From Emcibacter sp. (GTDB lineage Bacteria; Pseudomonadota; Alphaproteobacteria; Sphingomonadales; Emcibacteraceae), in assembly GCF_963675455.1 (NCBI RefSeq), contig NZ_OY776217.1:124001-188000 (forward strand): a stretch of DNA of 64,000 bases, in the 5' to 3' direction. The notes beneath the pieces were generated by a model. It ran no database searches. It was not told the DNA's origin and saw only the letters and a program-made list of their open reading frames with translations. Both the position numbers and the translations under genes were made by a program. Shown one piece after another: positions 1 to 8,496 of the stretch (positions are counted from its first letter, which is position 1; every line of letters starts with the position of its first letter).

Positions 1-334
1 CAACAAAAGTCGCGACCGCCTGTTCAAAGCCGGAGTTGGATCCGGACCCCACACCACGCACGTAGATATTGTTGGCAACCGAGTCCTTGGAAACCATAAC
101 GTTCGGCAGATAACTCGCCAGAGATTCTGTGTCGGAAATTTGGCGGTCCTGCAAATCCTGCCCCCCAACCACCTGAATGGAGATCGGCACGTCCTGAATA
201 GACTGATCGCGTTTTTGGGCCTTAACTATGATTTCTTCAATCTGCATAATCTCTTCCGCACTGACAGGCGTCGCAATGCCTGCCAAAACCGAGATAGCTA
301 CTGTCTGTAAAAGTACAGATTTGTTACGCTTCAT
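1..334 (-). CDS. TonB-dependent receptor, N-terminal part (cut by window edge)
   Basis: This is the first 111 codons of an outer-membrane TonB-dependent receptor; the rest lies beyond the left edge. The translation begins MKRNKSVLLQ with a signal peptide ending near PVSA-EE. A TonB-box-like stretch (IEEIIVKAQKR) follows, then the start of a plug domain (VPISIQVV, DLQDRQISD, YLPNVMVS, IYVRGVGSG). An AGGGAGAG-type ribosome site precedes the ATG at 334. It lies downstream of, and on the same strand as, a fatty-acyl/steroid catabolic operon, 320 bases away. A role in taking up a hydrophobic substrate of that operon is inference. The substrate cannot be read from the sequence. Confidence 0.85.
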   Translation of the reverse strand, partial: MKRNKSVLLQTVAISVLAGIATPVSAEEIMQIEEIIVKAQKRDQSIQDVPISIQVVGGQDLQDRQISDTESLASYLPNVMVSKDSVANNIYVRGVGSGSNSGFEQAVATFV

Positions 335-654
335 TTCTACTCTCCCTGAGTAAGCGCCCCTCCCGGAGCGAACGTTTTACTATTGTTAGCCAATTTGATT
401 TTCGAATTCTCAATAAAATCCTAAAATCGTGTCCCTATATTTTGTGTGATCTCAGTATTCACAAAATGCTCTTCGCATTCCACTCGCGTTAAACTCACAT
501 TTGGCAGAGGAAAGGACATAACCCACCTTCTCACACTGCCATATAGATGTTACCTATCCTATTGATTTTTAATATTTTTATGAGTAATCAACATATAATA
601 TTGCCTTACTTTCAAGCAGCGCCACAGAACCGATTTCGGGGCAGTCCATCGTTT
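335..654. promoter_or_regulatory. Gene-free stretch with receptor promoter and a degenerate shared motif
   Basis: I see no convincing gene in these 320 bases. They should carry the promoter of the minus-strand receptor. At 491-507 the sequence AAACTCACATTTGGCAG shares AAACTC and TTTGGCAG, with the same spacing, with the operator-like site at 19795-19818. This is the weakest of five related sites in the steroid region; the right half is not conserved. Confidence 0.35.
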
Positions 655-1458
655 CTATCGCGCCCGAATTTGTTCAACCACGGAGGCCACCGCCTTCTGG
701 TGTTCCTCGGAAGTGTGACACACACCCTGAACGCTGGCGCAATAATCCAGAAAATCCGGAAGCCCCATGCGCTGCCCCGCACGTAAAAGCCTCTTTGAGA
801 CCCTCAGCGCATGACGTGGTTTGGCGGCGAATTGCCGTGCAAGCTCCTCACATCGTGACAAGAGGTCCTCTGCCGTACAGACTTCCATTACTATGCCGAT
901 CGCCTGCGCTTCTGCTGCATCGATAATTCGACCGGAAAAAATCAACTCGGCCGCCCGCTGCAGTCCTGCCACACGCGGCAGGAACCATGCCCCGCCATCA
1001 CCCGGCACGATGCCCAGATTAACGAAGGTTTCCCCCAACTTGGCTTTGTCTGACGCAATCCGGATATCACACATACAGGTCAGGTCGAACCCGGCCCCGA
1101 TGGCGGCCCCGTTAATCGCCGCAATTGTTGGTACTTCCACCTCATACATCGCCCGTGTCATGCGCTGGATTCCGAAGCGATAAGCTTCCTGAATTTCCGT
1201 TGGCGCACCGCCGAACATCCCTTTCTTTTCATGGATATCGTATATATTTCCACCCGATGAAAAGGCCGAACCTTTGCCGGTTAATACCAGTGTACCGACT
1301 TCGTTATTCCTATTGACCCATTCACAGACGGATATGATTTCATCCGCGAGTGCGGTTCCTGTCAGCGCATTACGCACATCGTCACGTTCGAAACGCAAAA
1401 TGGCGACCCCGTCATTAAGTGTCAGGGCGGACTCCTCAAGTGTGGGAAGTTTTGTCAT
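655..1458 (-). CDS. Enoyl-CoA hydratase/isomerase family protein
   Basis: A 267-residue crotonase-fold protein. The oxyanion-hole segments are visible (GSAFSSGG and INGAAIGAGFDL). The region usually holding a catalytic glutamate reads GIVPGDGGAWFLP, so the acid position is the Asp of the GDGG type found in several crotonase subfamilies. The start is ATG at 1458, inside an ATGA overlap with the stop of the upstream gene; the longer reading from 1488 would overlap that gene further. It is the last gene of the ligase operon. Likely role: hydration or isomerisation of a CoA-linked enoyl intermediate in steroid or related degradation. The exact substrate is unknown. Confidence 0.85.
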   Translation of the reverse strand: MTKLPTLEESALTLNDGVAILRFERDDVRNALTGTALADEIISVCEWVNRNNEVGTLVLTGKGSAFSSGGNIYDIHEKKGMFGGAPTEIQEAYRFGIQRMTRAMYEVEVPTIAAINGAAIGAGFDLTCMCDIRIASDKAKLGETFVNLGIVPGDGGAWFLPRVAGLQRAAELIFSGRIIDAAEAQAIGIVMEVCTAEDLLSRCEELARQFAAKPRHALRVSKRLLRAGQRMGLPDFLDYCASVQGVCHTSEEHQKAVASVVEQIRAR

Positions 1459-2240
1459 CGGTTGCCTCGTGAAGTTATTAAATCCCAAGCGCTATTGTCA
1501 CTGTTTCCCAGGACATATTTTCCTATCCTTTGGGCCCAGTATCTGTTGTTGCCAAATTCGGCGCGCCACGCCCAAAGGCGCTGGGTATGACGATAAAGGC
1601 CGAATTCCTTCGTGATCCCGATCGCCCCATGGAGTTGATGAGAAATTCCGGCCACTACACCGGCAGCTTCATTGGCGCGCAGTTTTGCACAGGAAACTTC
1701 GAAACCGCCGTCCGATCTGTCGAGGGCGAGCGCCGCAGCGGCAGAGGCGCTCGCGACGGCAGCGGCTTCCTCGGCCAATAAGGCCAGCTGATGCTGTATT
1801 GCCTGGAACTTGCTTAGTTGCCGCCCGAACTGCTTGCGATCACGGGTATAATCGACCGTCTTTTCCAGACAGGCGAGAATAGCGCCCGAGATCTGGCTTG
1901 TGCGCATATAAGCGCCATATTTCATAAGCGTCTCGCCAGTCACAACGTCGTTGAGGTTCAGTGGACCGGAAGGGATTTCTTTCCCGGACTCATGAAGCAA
2001 CCTGCGCGCAATCATGGTTTCGCCGACGGGCAAAGGGAGGGCATGGTATCCGCAAAGACGGAACACGATGGACGCCTCCTGCCATCCGCCGTCCATACCG
2101 CCAAGTTCTTCCGGCAGGAACAGGTTCAGAATACCCAGTTCCTCGACTAGTTCCCAGTTCTCAGCACTTTCAGGTTTGCCGGAAATGTCGCCAAACAGAC
2201 GATTAACGCTGTTTTCCAGAATTTCAGTATACTCGTTCAT
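1455..2240 (-). CDS. Short acyl-CoA dehydrogenase-like protein lacking the middle domain
   Basis: A 261-residue member of the acyl-CoA dehydrogenase superfamily, against about 380 for normal members. Residues 1-85 look like the N-terminal helical domain (WELVEELGILNLFLPEELGG). After about 15 linking residues it continues with the C-terminal helical domain (TVDYTRDRKQFGRQLSKFQAIQHQLA, then HGAIGITKEFGL). The central beta domain with its SEPxAGSD-type flavin and substrate signatures is missing. No frameshift is visible, and the gene overlaps both neighbours by ATGA, so it looks like a true short protein. It is probably the non-catalytic or complementing subunit of a heteromeric enzyme with the product of 2237-3385, as known for paired steroid FadE subunits; pairing is inference. 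Confidence 0.8.
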   Translation of the reverse strand: MNEYTEILENSVNRLFGDISGKPESAENWELVEELGILNLFLPEELGGMDGGWQEASIVFRLCGYHALPLPVGETMIARRLLHESGKEIPSGPLNLNDVVTGETLMKYGAYMRTSQISGAILACLEKTVDYTRDRKQFGRQLSKFQAIQHQLALLAEEAAAVASASAAAALALDRSDGGFEVSCAKLRANEAAGVVAGISHQLHGAIGITKEFGLYRHTQRLWAWRAEFGNNRYWAQRIGKYVLGNSDNSAWDLITSRGNR

Positions 2241-3385
2241 CTCAGTCCAATTTCTCTTGCAATGATGCCGCGCAAGACTTCGCGTGTACCGCCACGTAGT
2301 GAAAAGATGGGGGAAAAAAGCAGAAGATACTCCATGACATCAACCAGATCCGACCCGGCTGGCTGTCCATCGTTCTGCTCGATCCCGGCTTGAACCATCA
2401 GTGGCAGAGCCTGCTCAAATGTCGTGCCAAGATCCTTGACGATTGCCGCTTCGATATCCGGTTTTTCCTTTGCGCCAACGCTTTCATAAACCGACAATGA
2501 CATTTGGCGCAGATTCCAAAGCTTTGCGGTAAGTTCCCCAACGAGACTTTCAATCACCATATCGGCGCGCCCCTTATGCGCCTGGACAAGTTCCTCATAG
2601 AGGCGGTAACTGCTGAGATACCGCTCAGGGCCACTTCGCTCCAGGGCGAGTTCTTCGATGACCTGTTTCCAGCCATGTCCAGCTTCGCCGATCAGCATGT
2701 CATCAGGTACAAAGACATTGTCGAAATGAACCTCGCCAAAATGTCGTTCCGACTGATGATCTTCGATTGTCCGGCGCGTGACACCGGGTGCCTCAAGGTC
2801 GATAATAAGCTGGCTCATTCCATCGTGCCGGGTTTCCCGCGACCGGTCTGTGCGAACCAGCGCAATCATTTGATGGGCGTCACTAACATTGGTGGTCCAG
2901 AGCTTGGCCCCATTCACAACCCAGCCCCCGTCAACACGTTCCGCCGAGGTTTCGATGGCGGCAAGATCCGACCCCGCATTGGGCTCGCTCATCCCGATAC
3001 AGAAGAAAATCTCGCCTTTTGTAATCCCCCGCAAAAAAGCCGTCTTTGCCGCCTCGGAACCGTAATTCTGGATGAGCGGTCCACTTTGCCGGTCGGCGAT
3101 CCAGTGGGCACCCACCGGGGCGCCTGCCGCGAGCAGTTCTTCCATCACCACATAACGGTCAATGGCCGGGCGCTCTTGCCCCCCATATTCCCTGGGCCAG
3201 GTCATGCCGATCCATCCCTGCGCCCCCAGCCGACGGCTGAATTCGGGGTCACAGGCCGCCCAGGTTTTTGCGCGCGCGACCGGCGTTACCTCTGTCATCT
3301 CCCGGTCAAGGAAGGCCCGCACTTCGGCCCTCAAATCCTCGGCATGGGCTGGCATCAAAACCGGAGACAGCTTGAACTGATACAC
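2237..3385 (-). CDS. Acyl-CoA dehydrogenase
   Basis: A full-length 382-residue acyl-CoA dehydrogenase. Visible features are an N-terminal helical domain (GWIGMTWPREYGG), the central-domain signature IGMSEPNAGSDLA and NGAKLWTTNVSD, and a C-terminal GGTREVLRGIIAREIGL. I place the start at GTG 3385, because AAGGA lies eight bases upstream and the longer reading runs into the upstream hydratase gene; ATG 3355 is the alternative. The stop overlaps the short dehydrogenase gene by ATGA, which implies coupled translation and a likely heteromeric complex. It would introduce a double bond into an acyl-CoA, probably of a steroid side chain or ring remnant. Confidence 0.88.
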   Translation of the reverse strand: MYQFKLSPVLMPAHAEDLRAEVRAFLDREMTEVTPVARAKTWAACDPEFSRRLGAQGWIGMTWPREYGGQERPAIDRYVVMEELLAAGAPVGAHWIADRQSGPLIQNYGSEAAKTAFLRGITKGEIFFCIGMSEPNAGSDLAAIETSAERVDGGWVVNGAKLWTTNVSDAHQMIALVRTDRSRETRHDGMSQLIIDLEAPGVTRRTIEDHQSERHFGEVHFDNVFVPDDMLIGEAGHGWKQVIEELALERSGPERYLSSYRLYEELVQAHKGRADMVIESLVGELTAKLWNLRQMSLSVYESVGAKEKPDIEAAIVKDLGTTFEQALPLMVQAGIEQNDGQPAGSDLVDVMEYLLLFSPIFSLRGGTREVLRGIIAREIGLR

Positions 3386-3461
3386 TGCAGTTATCCTTGC
3401 TGGTTGTTGAAATAGTGTGTCGTCACGCCACAGGGTTCTGCCGCAACGTGATTTTTTCACT

Positions 3462-4256
3462 TTAACGTCCCGTGAACTTGGGTTTTTCCTTACGCTGGAA
3501 TGCTTCCAGGGCAATGCGATGGTCGTCGAGAAGCTGGGATACGTTTTCAAAAGCTGCCGCACGGTCAATGACCGCATTCGCTGTGACCTTCAGGCCCGCG
3601 TTGATTGCGGCCTTCGTCCACTTGATAGAATGAGATGCACCCCTGGAGAGCCGCTTTGCCATCTTGGAGACTTTTTCATCGAGTTCGCCCACTGGAACCG
3701 CCTCTGTAATCAGCCCTATGTCAGCGGCCTCGACCGCGCTGATGGCTTCACCCGTCAGGAGATATTTACGGGCACGAGCGTACCCGATCAGTTGCGGCCA
3801 CATGACCGCCCCGCCATCCCCGGCAACGAGACCGATTGATACATGCGGGTCGGCAAATACTGAATGTTCACTGGCGTATACGAAGTCGCAGAAAAGCGCG
3901 AGCGAGCAGCCCAGACCGATGGCAGGTCCATCGACCTTGGCAATGATAGGTTTTTCAAGGTCCAGGATTGAGTTCTGGATTTTGCGGTCCCGCTTGATGC
4001 CGATACTCGTTTCAGCGGCATTTCCATGCATATCCAAAAGCCAGTTGAGATCGCCGCCGGCACAAAAGGCGCCGCCAGAACCGCTCAGCACGACGACATC
4101 CACGTTTTCATCAGCGTCCACGTCATAGAAAATTCTCGAAAACTCTTCATGCAATCCCTTGTTAATCGCATTTTTTGCTTCCGGGCGGTTTATGGTGATG
4201 GTCAGTATGCGACCTTCCTGCTCGATGGCAAGTTCCTTGTAACTATCGTAATTCAT
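3462..4256 (-). CDS. Enoyl-CoA hydratase/isomerase family protein
   Basis: A 264-residue crotonase-fold protein with oxyanion-hole segments GGAFCAGGD and VDGPAIGLGCSLAL. As in the hydratase at 655-1458, the catalytic region is of the GDGG type (GLVAGDGGAVMWPQ). Its ATG overlaps the stop of the upstream ligase gene (ATGA), so the two are translationally coupled. A 76-base gap separates it from the following acyl-CoA dehydrogenase. Role: a hydration or isomerisation step on the CoA thioester made by the ligase. The two GDGG crotonases in this operon may act at successive steps; this is inference. Confidence 0.87.
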   Translation of the reverse strand: MNYDSYKELAIEQEGRILTITINRPEAKNAINKGLHEEFSRIFYDVDADENVDVVVLSGSGGAFCAGGDLNWLLDMHGNAAETSIGIKRDRKIQNSILDLEKPIIAKVDGPAIGLGCSLALFCDFVYASEHSVFADPHVSIGLVAGDGGAVMWPQLIGYARARKYLLTGEAISAVEAADIGLITEAVPVGELDEKVSKMAKRLSRGASHSIKWTKAAINAGLKVTANAVIDRAAAFENVSQLLDDHRIALEAFQRKEKPKFTGR

Positions 4257-5914
4257 GATTTGTTTCCCTTGTTTTGTCTCTGGCTTTCCTGGCGCTGGCG
4301 GTCTGCAACCCCGAGGCGTTCAGACATTATTTTCTGGAGAATGAACTTTTGAATTTTGCCCGATGGAGTCATTGGAAACTCGTCAACAAACTCGACATAC
4401 TCGGGCACTTTCCAGCGTGAAATGCGTTCGGCACACCATTGCAGGATATCTTCGCTGGAAAGTTCCGCTTCAGGTCTCAGCCGCACGACGGCACAGGCCA
4501 CCTCGCCATATTTCTCGTCGGGCACACCGATAACGGCGACATCAGCAATCGCTGCGTGCTCTTTCATGTAATGCTCGATCTCCACCGGTGAGAGATTCTC
4601 GCCGCCGCGAATGATCATTTCCTTTTTACGCCCTGTGATGGAGACAAAGTCGTCTTCATCCATCCGTGCAAGATCGCCCGAGGCAATCCAGGCATCGCCC
4701 TCCGCCACCGGGGTGTCCGCGCTGCCATAGCCTGTCATCCGGCCCGGCCCCCTGTAAAAAAGTTGACCAAGTTCGCCACGCGGCACGACCTGTCCCTCCT
4801 CATCCCGGATTGACACCCCTACCCCGACCAGAGGCCGTCCACTGGTCTCAACCTTCTTCTCTTCCCTGTCGCTGTAAAGAGTTGTGGTGGTCACCCCGCA
4901 GGTTTCGGTTTGGCCATAGCAATTTATGACTTCCGCGTTGAAAATATCCTGACAGCGATGAAGAAGGTCGTGCGAGACCGGCGCACCACCGACAATAATG
5001 CTCTTCATCGCGGAAAAATCGCGACCGGCGATCGTTGGATCATCGAGCATGGTCAGCAGCATTGTGGGCACACCGATAAAGGCCGTGCAGTGCTCGTGCT
5101 CAAGGATGTCGAGCGTAACAGCTGGCTTGAAGATATAGAGCGGCAGAGCCGTTGCCCCGTTGAGGCAGGCGCCGGGCACGGAATTTCCGGATCCGCCGAC
5201 ATGAAAGAGCGGAAAGCCAAAGCACACCCGGCTATTTTCATTCAGCCGCCACTGAGAATAAGAGTTCCTGGCCGTGATCGTGATCGCCTTATGGGACAAG
5301 CGCACCGCTTTGGGCACACCGGTCGTGCCAGATGTATATTGAATCATGAATGTCTGGCCAGGGTCGATAGAAATCTTCGGCATCCCGCCTACTTCACGCT
5401 TAAGTAGATCGGCCCGGATACTCGAAAAAGAATGAGCATAACGCAGCGAGGGGGCTTCCTCGCGTACTTTGGCGATCGCCTCAGCCGGCGCATGGGCGCC
5501 GATCCTGTCGGCATAGAATATACCGGCAGCACCGGAATCCTGCAGCGCGAATTTTAACTCCCGGGGGCGGTACAACGGGTTCAGAGCCACGATGACCAGA
5601 CCGGCTTTTGCGATGGCATATTCCAGCAGGATCCAGTCCGGATGGTTCGGACTCCAGACAGCGACCTTCTCTCCAGGCTTATATCCAAGTTCCAGAAGAA
5701 CCGCAGCAAGTCGCTCTGCAGTCGCATCAAGATCTTTATAGGTCCACACTACATCGTCGATCAAAGGTTGGTGCCTGTAAACAACCGCATCACGATCACC
5801 CCACTTTTGACCGGCCCGGGCGATCGCGTCACCAACAGTCAAGTCAACGCAATGCTCCTGGCATTCTCCCATCGGGGTAAAGCATTCGGATGGTTGTGGG
5901 ACACTCTTGTTCAT
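4253..5914 (-). CDS. Acyl-CoA synthetase (AMP-forming), steroid-acid or fatty-acid type
   Basis: A 553-residue ANL-superfamily ligase that activates a carboxylic acid with ATP and CoA. The phosphate-binding loop is MIQYTSGTTGVPKAV. Further motifs are CYGQTETCG, the SGDLARMDEDDFVSITGRKKE hinge region and the C-terminal catalytic lysine segment TPSGKIQKF. I choose ATG 5914 (MNKSVPQP) because GAGAAG lies just upstream; the reading from 5989 would begin inside the regulatory region. It heads an operon with two crotonases and a paired acyl-CoA dehydrogenase. The FadD3/FadD17/FadD19-like roles known in steroid degraders are possible; the substrate cannot be told from sequence alone. Confidence 0.88.
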   Translation of the reverse strand: MNKSVPQPSECFTPMGECQEHCVDLTVGDAIARAGQKWGDRDAVVYRHQPLIDDVVWTYKDLDATAERLAAVLLELGYKPGEKVAVWSPNHPDWILLEYAIAKAGLVIVALNPLYRPRELKFALQDSGAAGIFYADRIGAHAPAEAIAKVREEAPSLRYAHSFSSIRADLLKREVGGMPKISIDPGQTFMIQYTSGTTGVPKAVRLSHKAITITARNSYSQWRLNENSRVCFGFPLFHVGGSGNSVPGACLNGATALPLYIFKPAVTLDILEHEHCTAFIGVPTMLLTMLDDPTIAGRDFSAMKSIIVGGAPVSHDLLHRCQDIFNAEVINCYGQTETCGVTTTTLYSDREEKKVETSGRPLVGVGVSIRDEEGQVVPRGELGQLFYRGPGRMTGYGSADTPVAEGDAWIASGDLARMDEDDFVSITGRKKEMIIRGGENLSPVEIEHYMKEHAAIADVAVIGVPDEKYGEVACAVVRLRPEAELSSEDILQWCAERISRWKVPEYVEFVDEFPMTPSGKIQKFILQKIMSERLGVADRQRQESQRQNKGNKS

Positions 5915-5968
5915 TCTGCACTTCTCGTCGACATGCGGATGAATATGGTTTTGTGTGCATACTCGACC

Positions 5969-5984
5969 GCAATATAAGTATTGC
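5969..5984. promoter_or_regulatory. Putative operator GCAATATAAGTATTGC (motif 2)
   Basis: A 16-base perfect inverted repeat with arms GCAATA/TATTGC around TAAG, 55 bases upstream of the ligase start. The core GCAATATAAGT recurs on the other strand at 13833-13847 and, one base shorter, at 13761-13774, both in the promoter of the TetR gene at 13099-13701. That regulator is the natural candidate to bind here. Confidence 0.5.
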
Positions 5985-6007
5985 CTCACCCTAATGCCGC
6001 ACCATGC

Positions 6008-6025
6008 TCAGCTTAAACTCGTTTT
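6008..6025. promoter_or_regulatory. Putative operator TCAGCTTAAACTCGTTTT (motif 1)
   Basis: These 18 bases occur again, exactly and in inverse orientation, at 20450-20467, with close variants at 12939-12956 and 19795-19812. The centre AAAC-TC-GTTT is a short palindrome. The site lies in the divergent promoter region between the ligase operon (start 5914) and the acyl-CoA dehydrogenase at 6189. It matches all but one fixed position of TnnAACnnGTTnnA, the motif known for actinobacterial KstR. Confidence 0.55.
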
Positions 6026-6188
6026 CAATTCGCTGTGCGATAGAAGGGCGACACCAAATTCACGATGAAAAGGATGCGAGTTACAATTGAACCTGCCGGT
6101 TTGTAGGGTCAGAGCAAACCCGAGCTCGCACGGGGAAATCTACAGAAATTTAATTGCCCCGCGTGCCCCATATTCACAGGACAAAATA

Positions 6189-7352
6189 ATGAACAACTCC
6201 TCAGAGAATGAACATATCCTGATGCTTCGTGAAACGCTGCAGCGTTTTATCGACAAAGAAATGCCCAGCGACCTCGTTCGTCGCTGGGACAAAGACAACC
6301 ACTTTCCGGCAGAGGTGCACCGTAAACTGGCCGATCTGGGCCTGATGGGCCTGACAGTCCCGGAAGAATACGGCGGATCCGGCAGGGATATACGCGCGAC
6401 AATCATGGCCATAGAAATGCTTTGCGGGCGCAGCATGGCCGTAGGCGGACCTTTTATTCAATCCACCTGCTACGCGGGCCTTAATCTTGTCGAAGTCGCC
6501 AGTGAACGTCAGAAAAAGGAACTTCTGCCGCGCGTCGTTGAGGACGGCATGATCTTCGCCTACGGCATCAGCGAGCCTGACGTGGGCGCCGACATCGCCG
6601 CAGTACGCACCACGGCCAGGCGCGAGGGAGACCAACTCATCATCAATGGTGCCAAGCGTTTTTGCTCAGGAGCAAAAATTTCAGAATATATATACACACT
6701 GGCCCGCACCGGACCAAAGGAGGATAAGTACAGGAATCTCTCCCTTATACTCGTGCCGACTACAGCAGAAGGTATAACATTTGAGGAGCAGGATGCGCTT
6801 GGCCTGAAGGGGACCGGCACCTACGACGTAACTTTCGCTGATGTTACGGTACCACAGAACCACATCATGGGAGAAGAAGCCGGCTGGAACAATGCCTGGA
6901 GCATGTTGTTGGGGCCAGGGCTGGATATTGAAAAAATCGAGGTTGCCGCAATGGCATTGGGCATCGCTTCTGCAGCCGTGGACGAAGCCTGGACCTATGC
7001 AGAGGAACGAGAGCAATTTGGCAAGCCGATTTCCACGTTTCAGTCCATCCGTCATATGTTGGCGGATGCGAAAGCCAAACTTCATGCCTGCCGCGCTGTG
7101 ACATATGACGCTGCAGAGATGCTCGACCGCGGCGAAGCGGCATCACTTGAAACCTCGATGACCAAACTTTTTGTCTGCGAGACCGCAAAAGAAATTGTGC
7201 TGTCCTGTCAACAGGTGTTGGGCGCTTATGGATATATAAAGGAGTTCAACATGGAACGTCACGTCCGGGATATCCTGGCCATGCCGATCCTGGGTGGATC
7301 TTCCGCAATCCAGAAGAATAACATCTGCAACATGCTGAAACTGAAGAAGTGA
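6189..7352 (+). CDS. Acyl-CoA dehydrogenase
   Basis: A 387-residue acyl-CoA dehydrogenase, transcribed away from the ligase operon. Signatures seen are LGLMGLTVPEEYGG, the flavin-domain motif YGISEPDVGADIAAVRTTA, NGAKRFCSGA, and the C-terminal REQFGKPISTFQSIRHMLAD. The tail reads ILGGSSAIQKNNI rather than the common YGGTNEI. I start at ATG 6189, where AGGA lies seven bases upstream; the reading from 6087 adds 34 residues with no family match. Upstream lie one copy each of the two shared putative operators. Role: alpha,beta-dehydrogenation of a CoA thioester in the steroid-linked pathway. Confidence 0.88.
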   Translation: MNNSSENEHILMLRETLQRFIDKEMPSDLVRRWDKDNHFPAEVHRKLADLGLMGLTVPEEYGGSGRDIRATIMAIEMLCGRSMAVGGPFIQSTCYAGLNLVEVASERQKKELLPRVVEDGMIFAYGISEPDVGADIAAVRTTARREGDQLIINGAKRFCSGAKISEYIYTLARTGPKEDKYRNLSLILVPTTAEGITFEEQDALGLKGTGTYDVTFADVTVPQNHIMGEEAGWNNAWSMLLGPGLDIEKIEVAAMALGIASAAVDEAWTYAEEREQFGKPISTFQSIRHMLADAKAKLHACRAVTYDAAEMLDRGEAASLETSMTKLFVCETAKEIVLSCQQVLGAYGYIKEFNMERHVRDILAMPILGGSSAIQKNNICNMLKLKK

Positions 7353-7373
7353 TCCCGGTCCTGCTTAATCGAC

Positions 7374-7670
7374 TTATTCAAGACCGTCGACAAGCATGAG
7401 CTCAGTGACAACTTTACTCTTTTGGCGCAGTTCGATCATGGGAGCATAATCAGGGTCGTTATACCAGTTCAGAACGGACTGTCTGTCCGGAAACTCGATC
7501 ATCACCACCGCGTGGGCCGTAGGAGCAGAACCTTCTACAGTTTCCGGGTTTCCACCTTTAACGAGATAACGCCCTCCATGTTTAGCGACTAACGGTTCGG
7601 TAACATTTCTGTATTCGCGGTACCAGTCCCAGTCTTTTACTATCAATGATCCGATTATATATGCTGACAT
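7374..7670 (-). CDS. DUF1330 family protein
   Basis: A 98-residue protein of the DUF1330 family, a small ferredoxin-like dimeric alpha/beta barrel fold. Visible family features are the start SAYIIGSLIVKDWDWYREY and the segment AVVMIEFPDRQSVLNWYNDPDY. It is convergent with the preceding dehydrogenase gene, 21 bases from its stop, and divergent from the TetR gene at 7856. No biochemical role is established for the family; its place inside the catabolic cluster suggests an accessory function. Confidence 0.8.
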   Translation of the reverse strand: MSAYIIGSLIVKDWDWYREYRNVTEPLVAKHGGRYLVKGGNPETVEGSAPTAHAVVMIEFPDRQSVLNWYNDPDYAPMIELRQKSKVVTELMLVDGLE

Positions 7671-7855
7671 GTCTCACCCTTTCTTTTTAATATACTGATT
7701 ATCAGGTGGTATGCTCACTATGAACTCGCCTATGGCCCTTGATCTCTCCTGACATCAGAGCGATAAATGGCGAATACAGGAAACATGGCCCGGACCTTTG
7801 CTGAAAAATCCGGACGAAAGCAAAATAACAAACAGCCACAGATGGGAGGCAAGTG

Positions 7856-8479
7856 ATGATAGAAAATGACGAGAGCGAGTTTTCCCGCCGGAAGATGCCC
7901 AAGCAGGAGCGTGCACTTGCCACGGCCGAAGCAATTACTCAAGCGACGCAACAGCTCATCATCAAAGAGGGATACGAGAATGCCACAACGAACCGAATTG
8001 CCAAAGCTGCCGGTGTCAGTGTGGGCTCTCTCTACCAGTATTTCCCGAACAAGCAGGCGATCATCAAAACGTTGATACAAGAGACCGTGAACGACGCGGC
8101 CGCTCAGATACGCAATCAATTGCGTGATCTGATGGAAGTGCCACTGGAGTCGGCGTTGCATCAGATCATTGCACTGCTTTTCCAGATTTATAAGGAGAAC
8201 GCGTTTATTCTTATCCAGATCATCGAATATGTGCCGGAGATGAAGGACTTCACCAAGAATATCAAACTGGATATATACACCTACTCAACCAACCTGGCTT
8301 TTCTCGAACAGCATCAGGATGAAATAACCGTCACCGACTATCCGACCGCTCTTCTCCTCATTGTGCGTTCCACAGTCCATAATATCGAATGTTTTTTGAC
8401 TGAAAGCACGACCGATATGACCGAAGAGCAACTGGTGAACGAACTGACACGAATGGCGGTCAATTATCTCACCAAATAG
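7856..8479 (+). CDS. TetR family transcriptional regulator
   Basis: A 207-residue TetR-type repressor. The N-terminal helix-turn-helix is at about residues 30-65 (EGYENATTNRIAKAAGVSVGSLYQYFPNKQAII); the rest is a helical ligand-binding domain. I start at ATG 7856 because GGGAGG is six bases upstream; a GTG at 7853 would leave only three. Its DNA-binding region is close in sequence to that of the TetR protein at 13099-13701, so the two are paralogues and may recognise related operators in this cluster. A small dyad CTGATTATCAG lies at 7695-7705 in its upstream region. Confidence 0.9.
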   Translation: MIENDESEFSRRKMPKQERALATAEAITQATQQLIIKEGYENATTNRIAKAAGVSVGSLYQYFPNKQAIIKTLIQETVNDAAAQIRNQLRDLMEVPLESALHQIIALLFQIYKENAFILIQIIEYVPEMKDFTKNIKLDIYTYSTNLAFLEQHQDEITVTDYPTALLLIVRSTVHNIECFLTESTTDMTEEQLVNELTRMAVNYLTK

Positions 8480-8496
8480 TGTGTTTCGTAACCGGT

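Noticed and set aside
2504..3415. Long plus-strand reading frame of 303 codons opposite the acyl-CoA dehydrogenase
   Set aside because: It is the shadow of a clear enzyme gene on the other strand, with no ribosome site and no family-like pattern.
7695..7705. Dyad CTGATTATCAG in the TetR (7856) upstream region as an operator
   Set aside because: Only five bases per arm and found once; chance is a fair explanation. I mention it with the gene but do not list it as a site.
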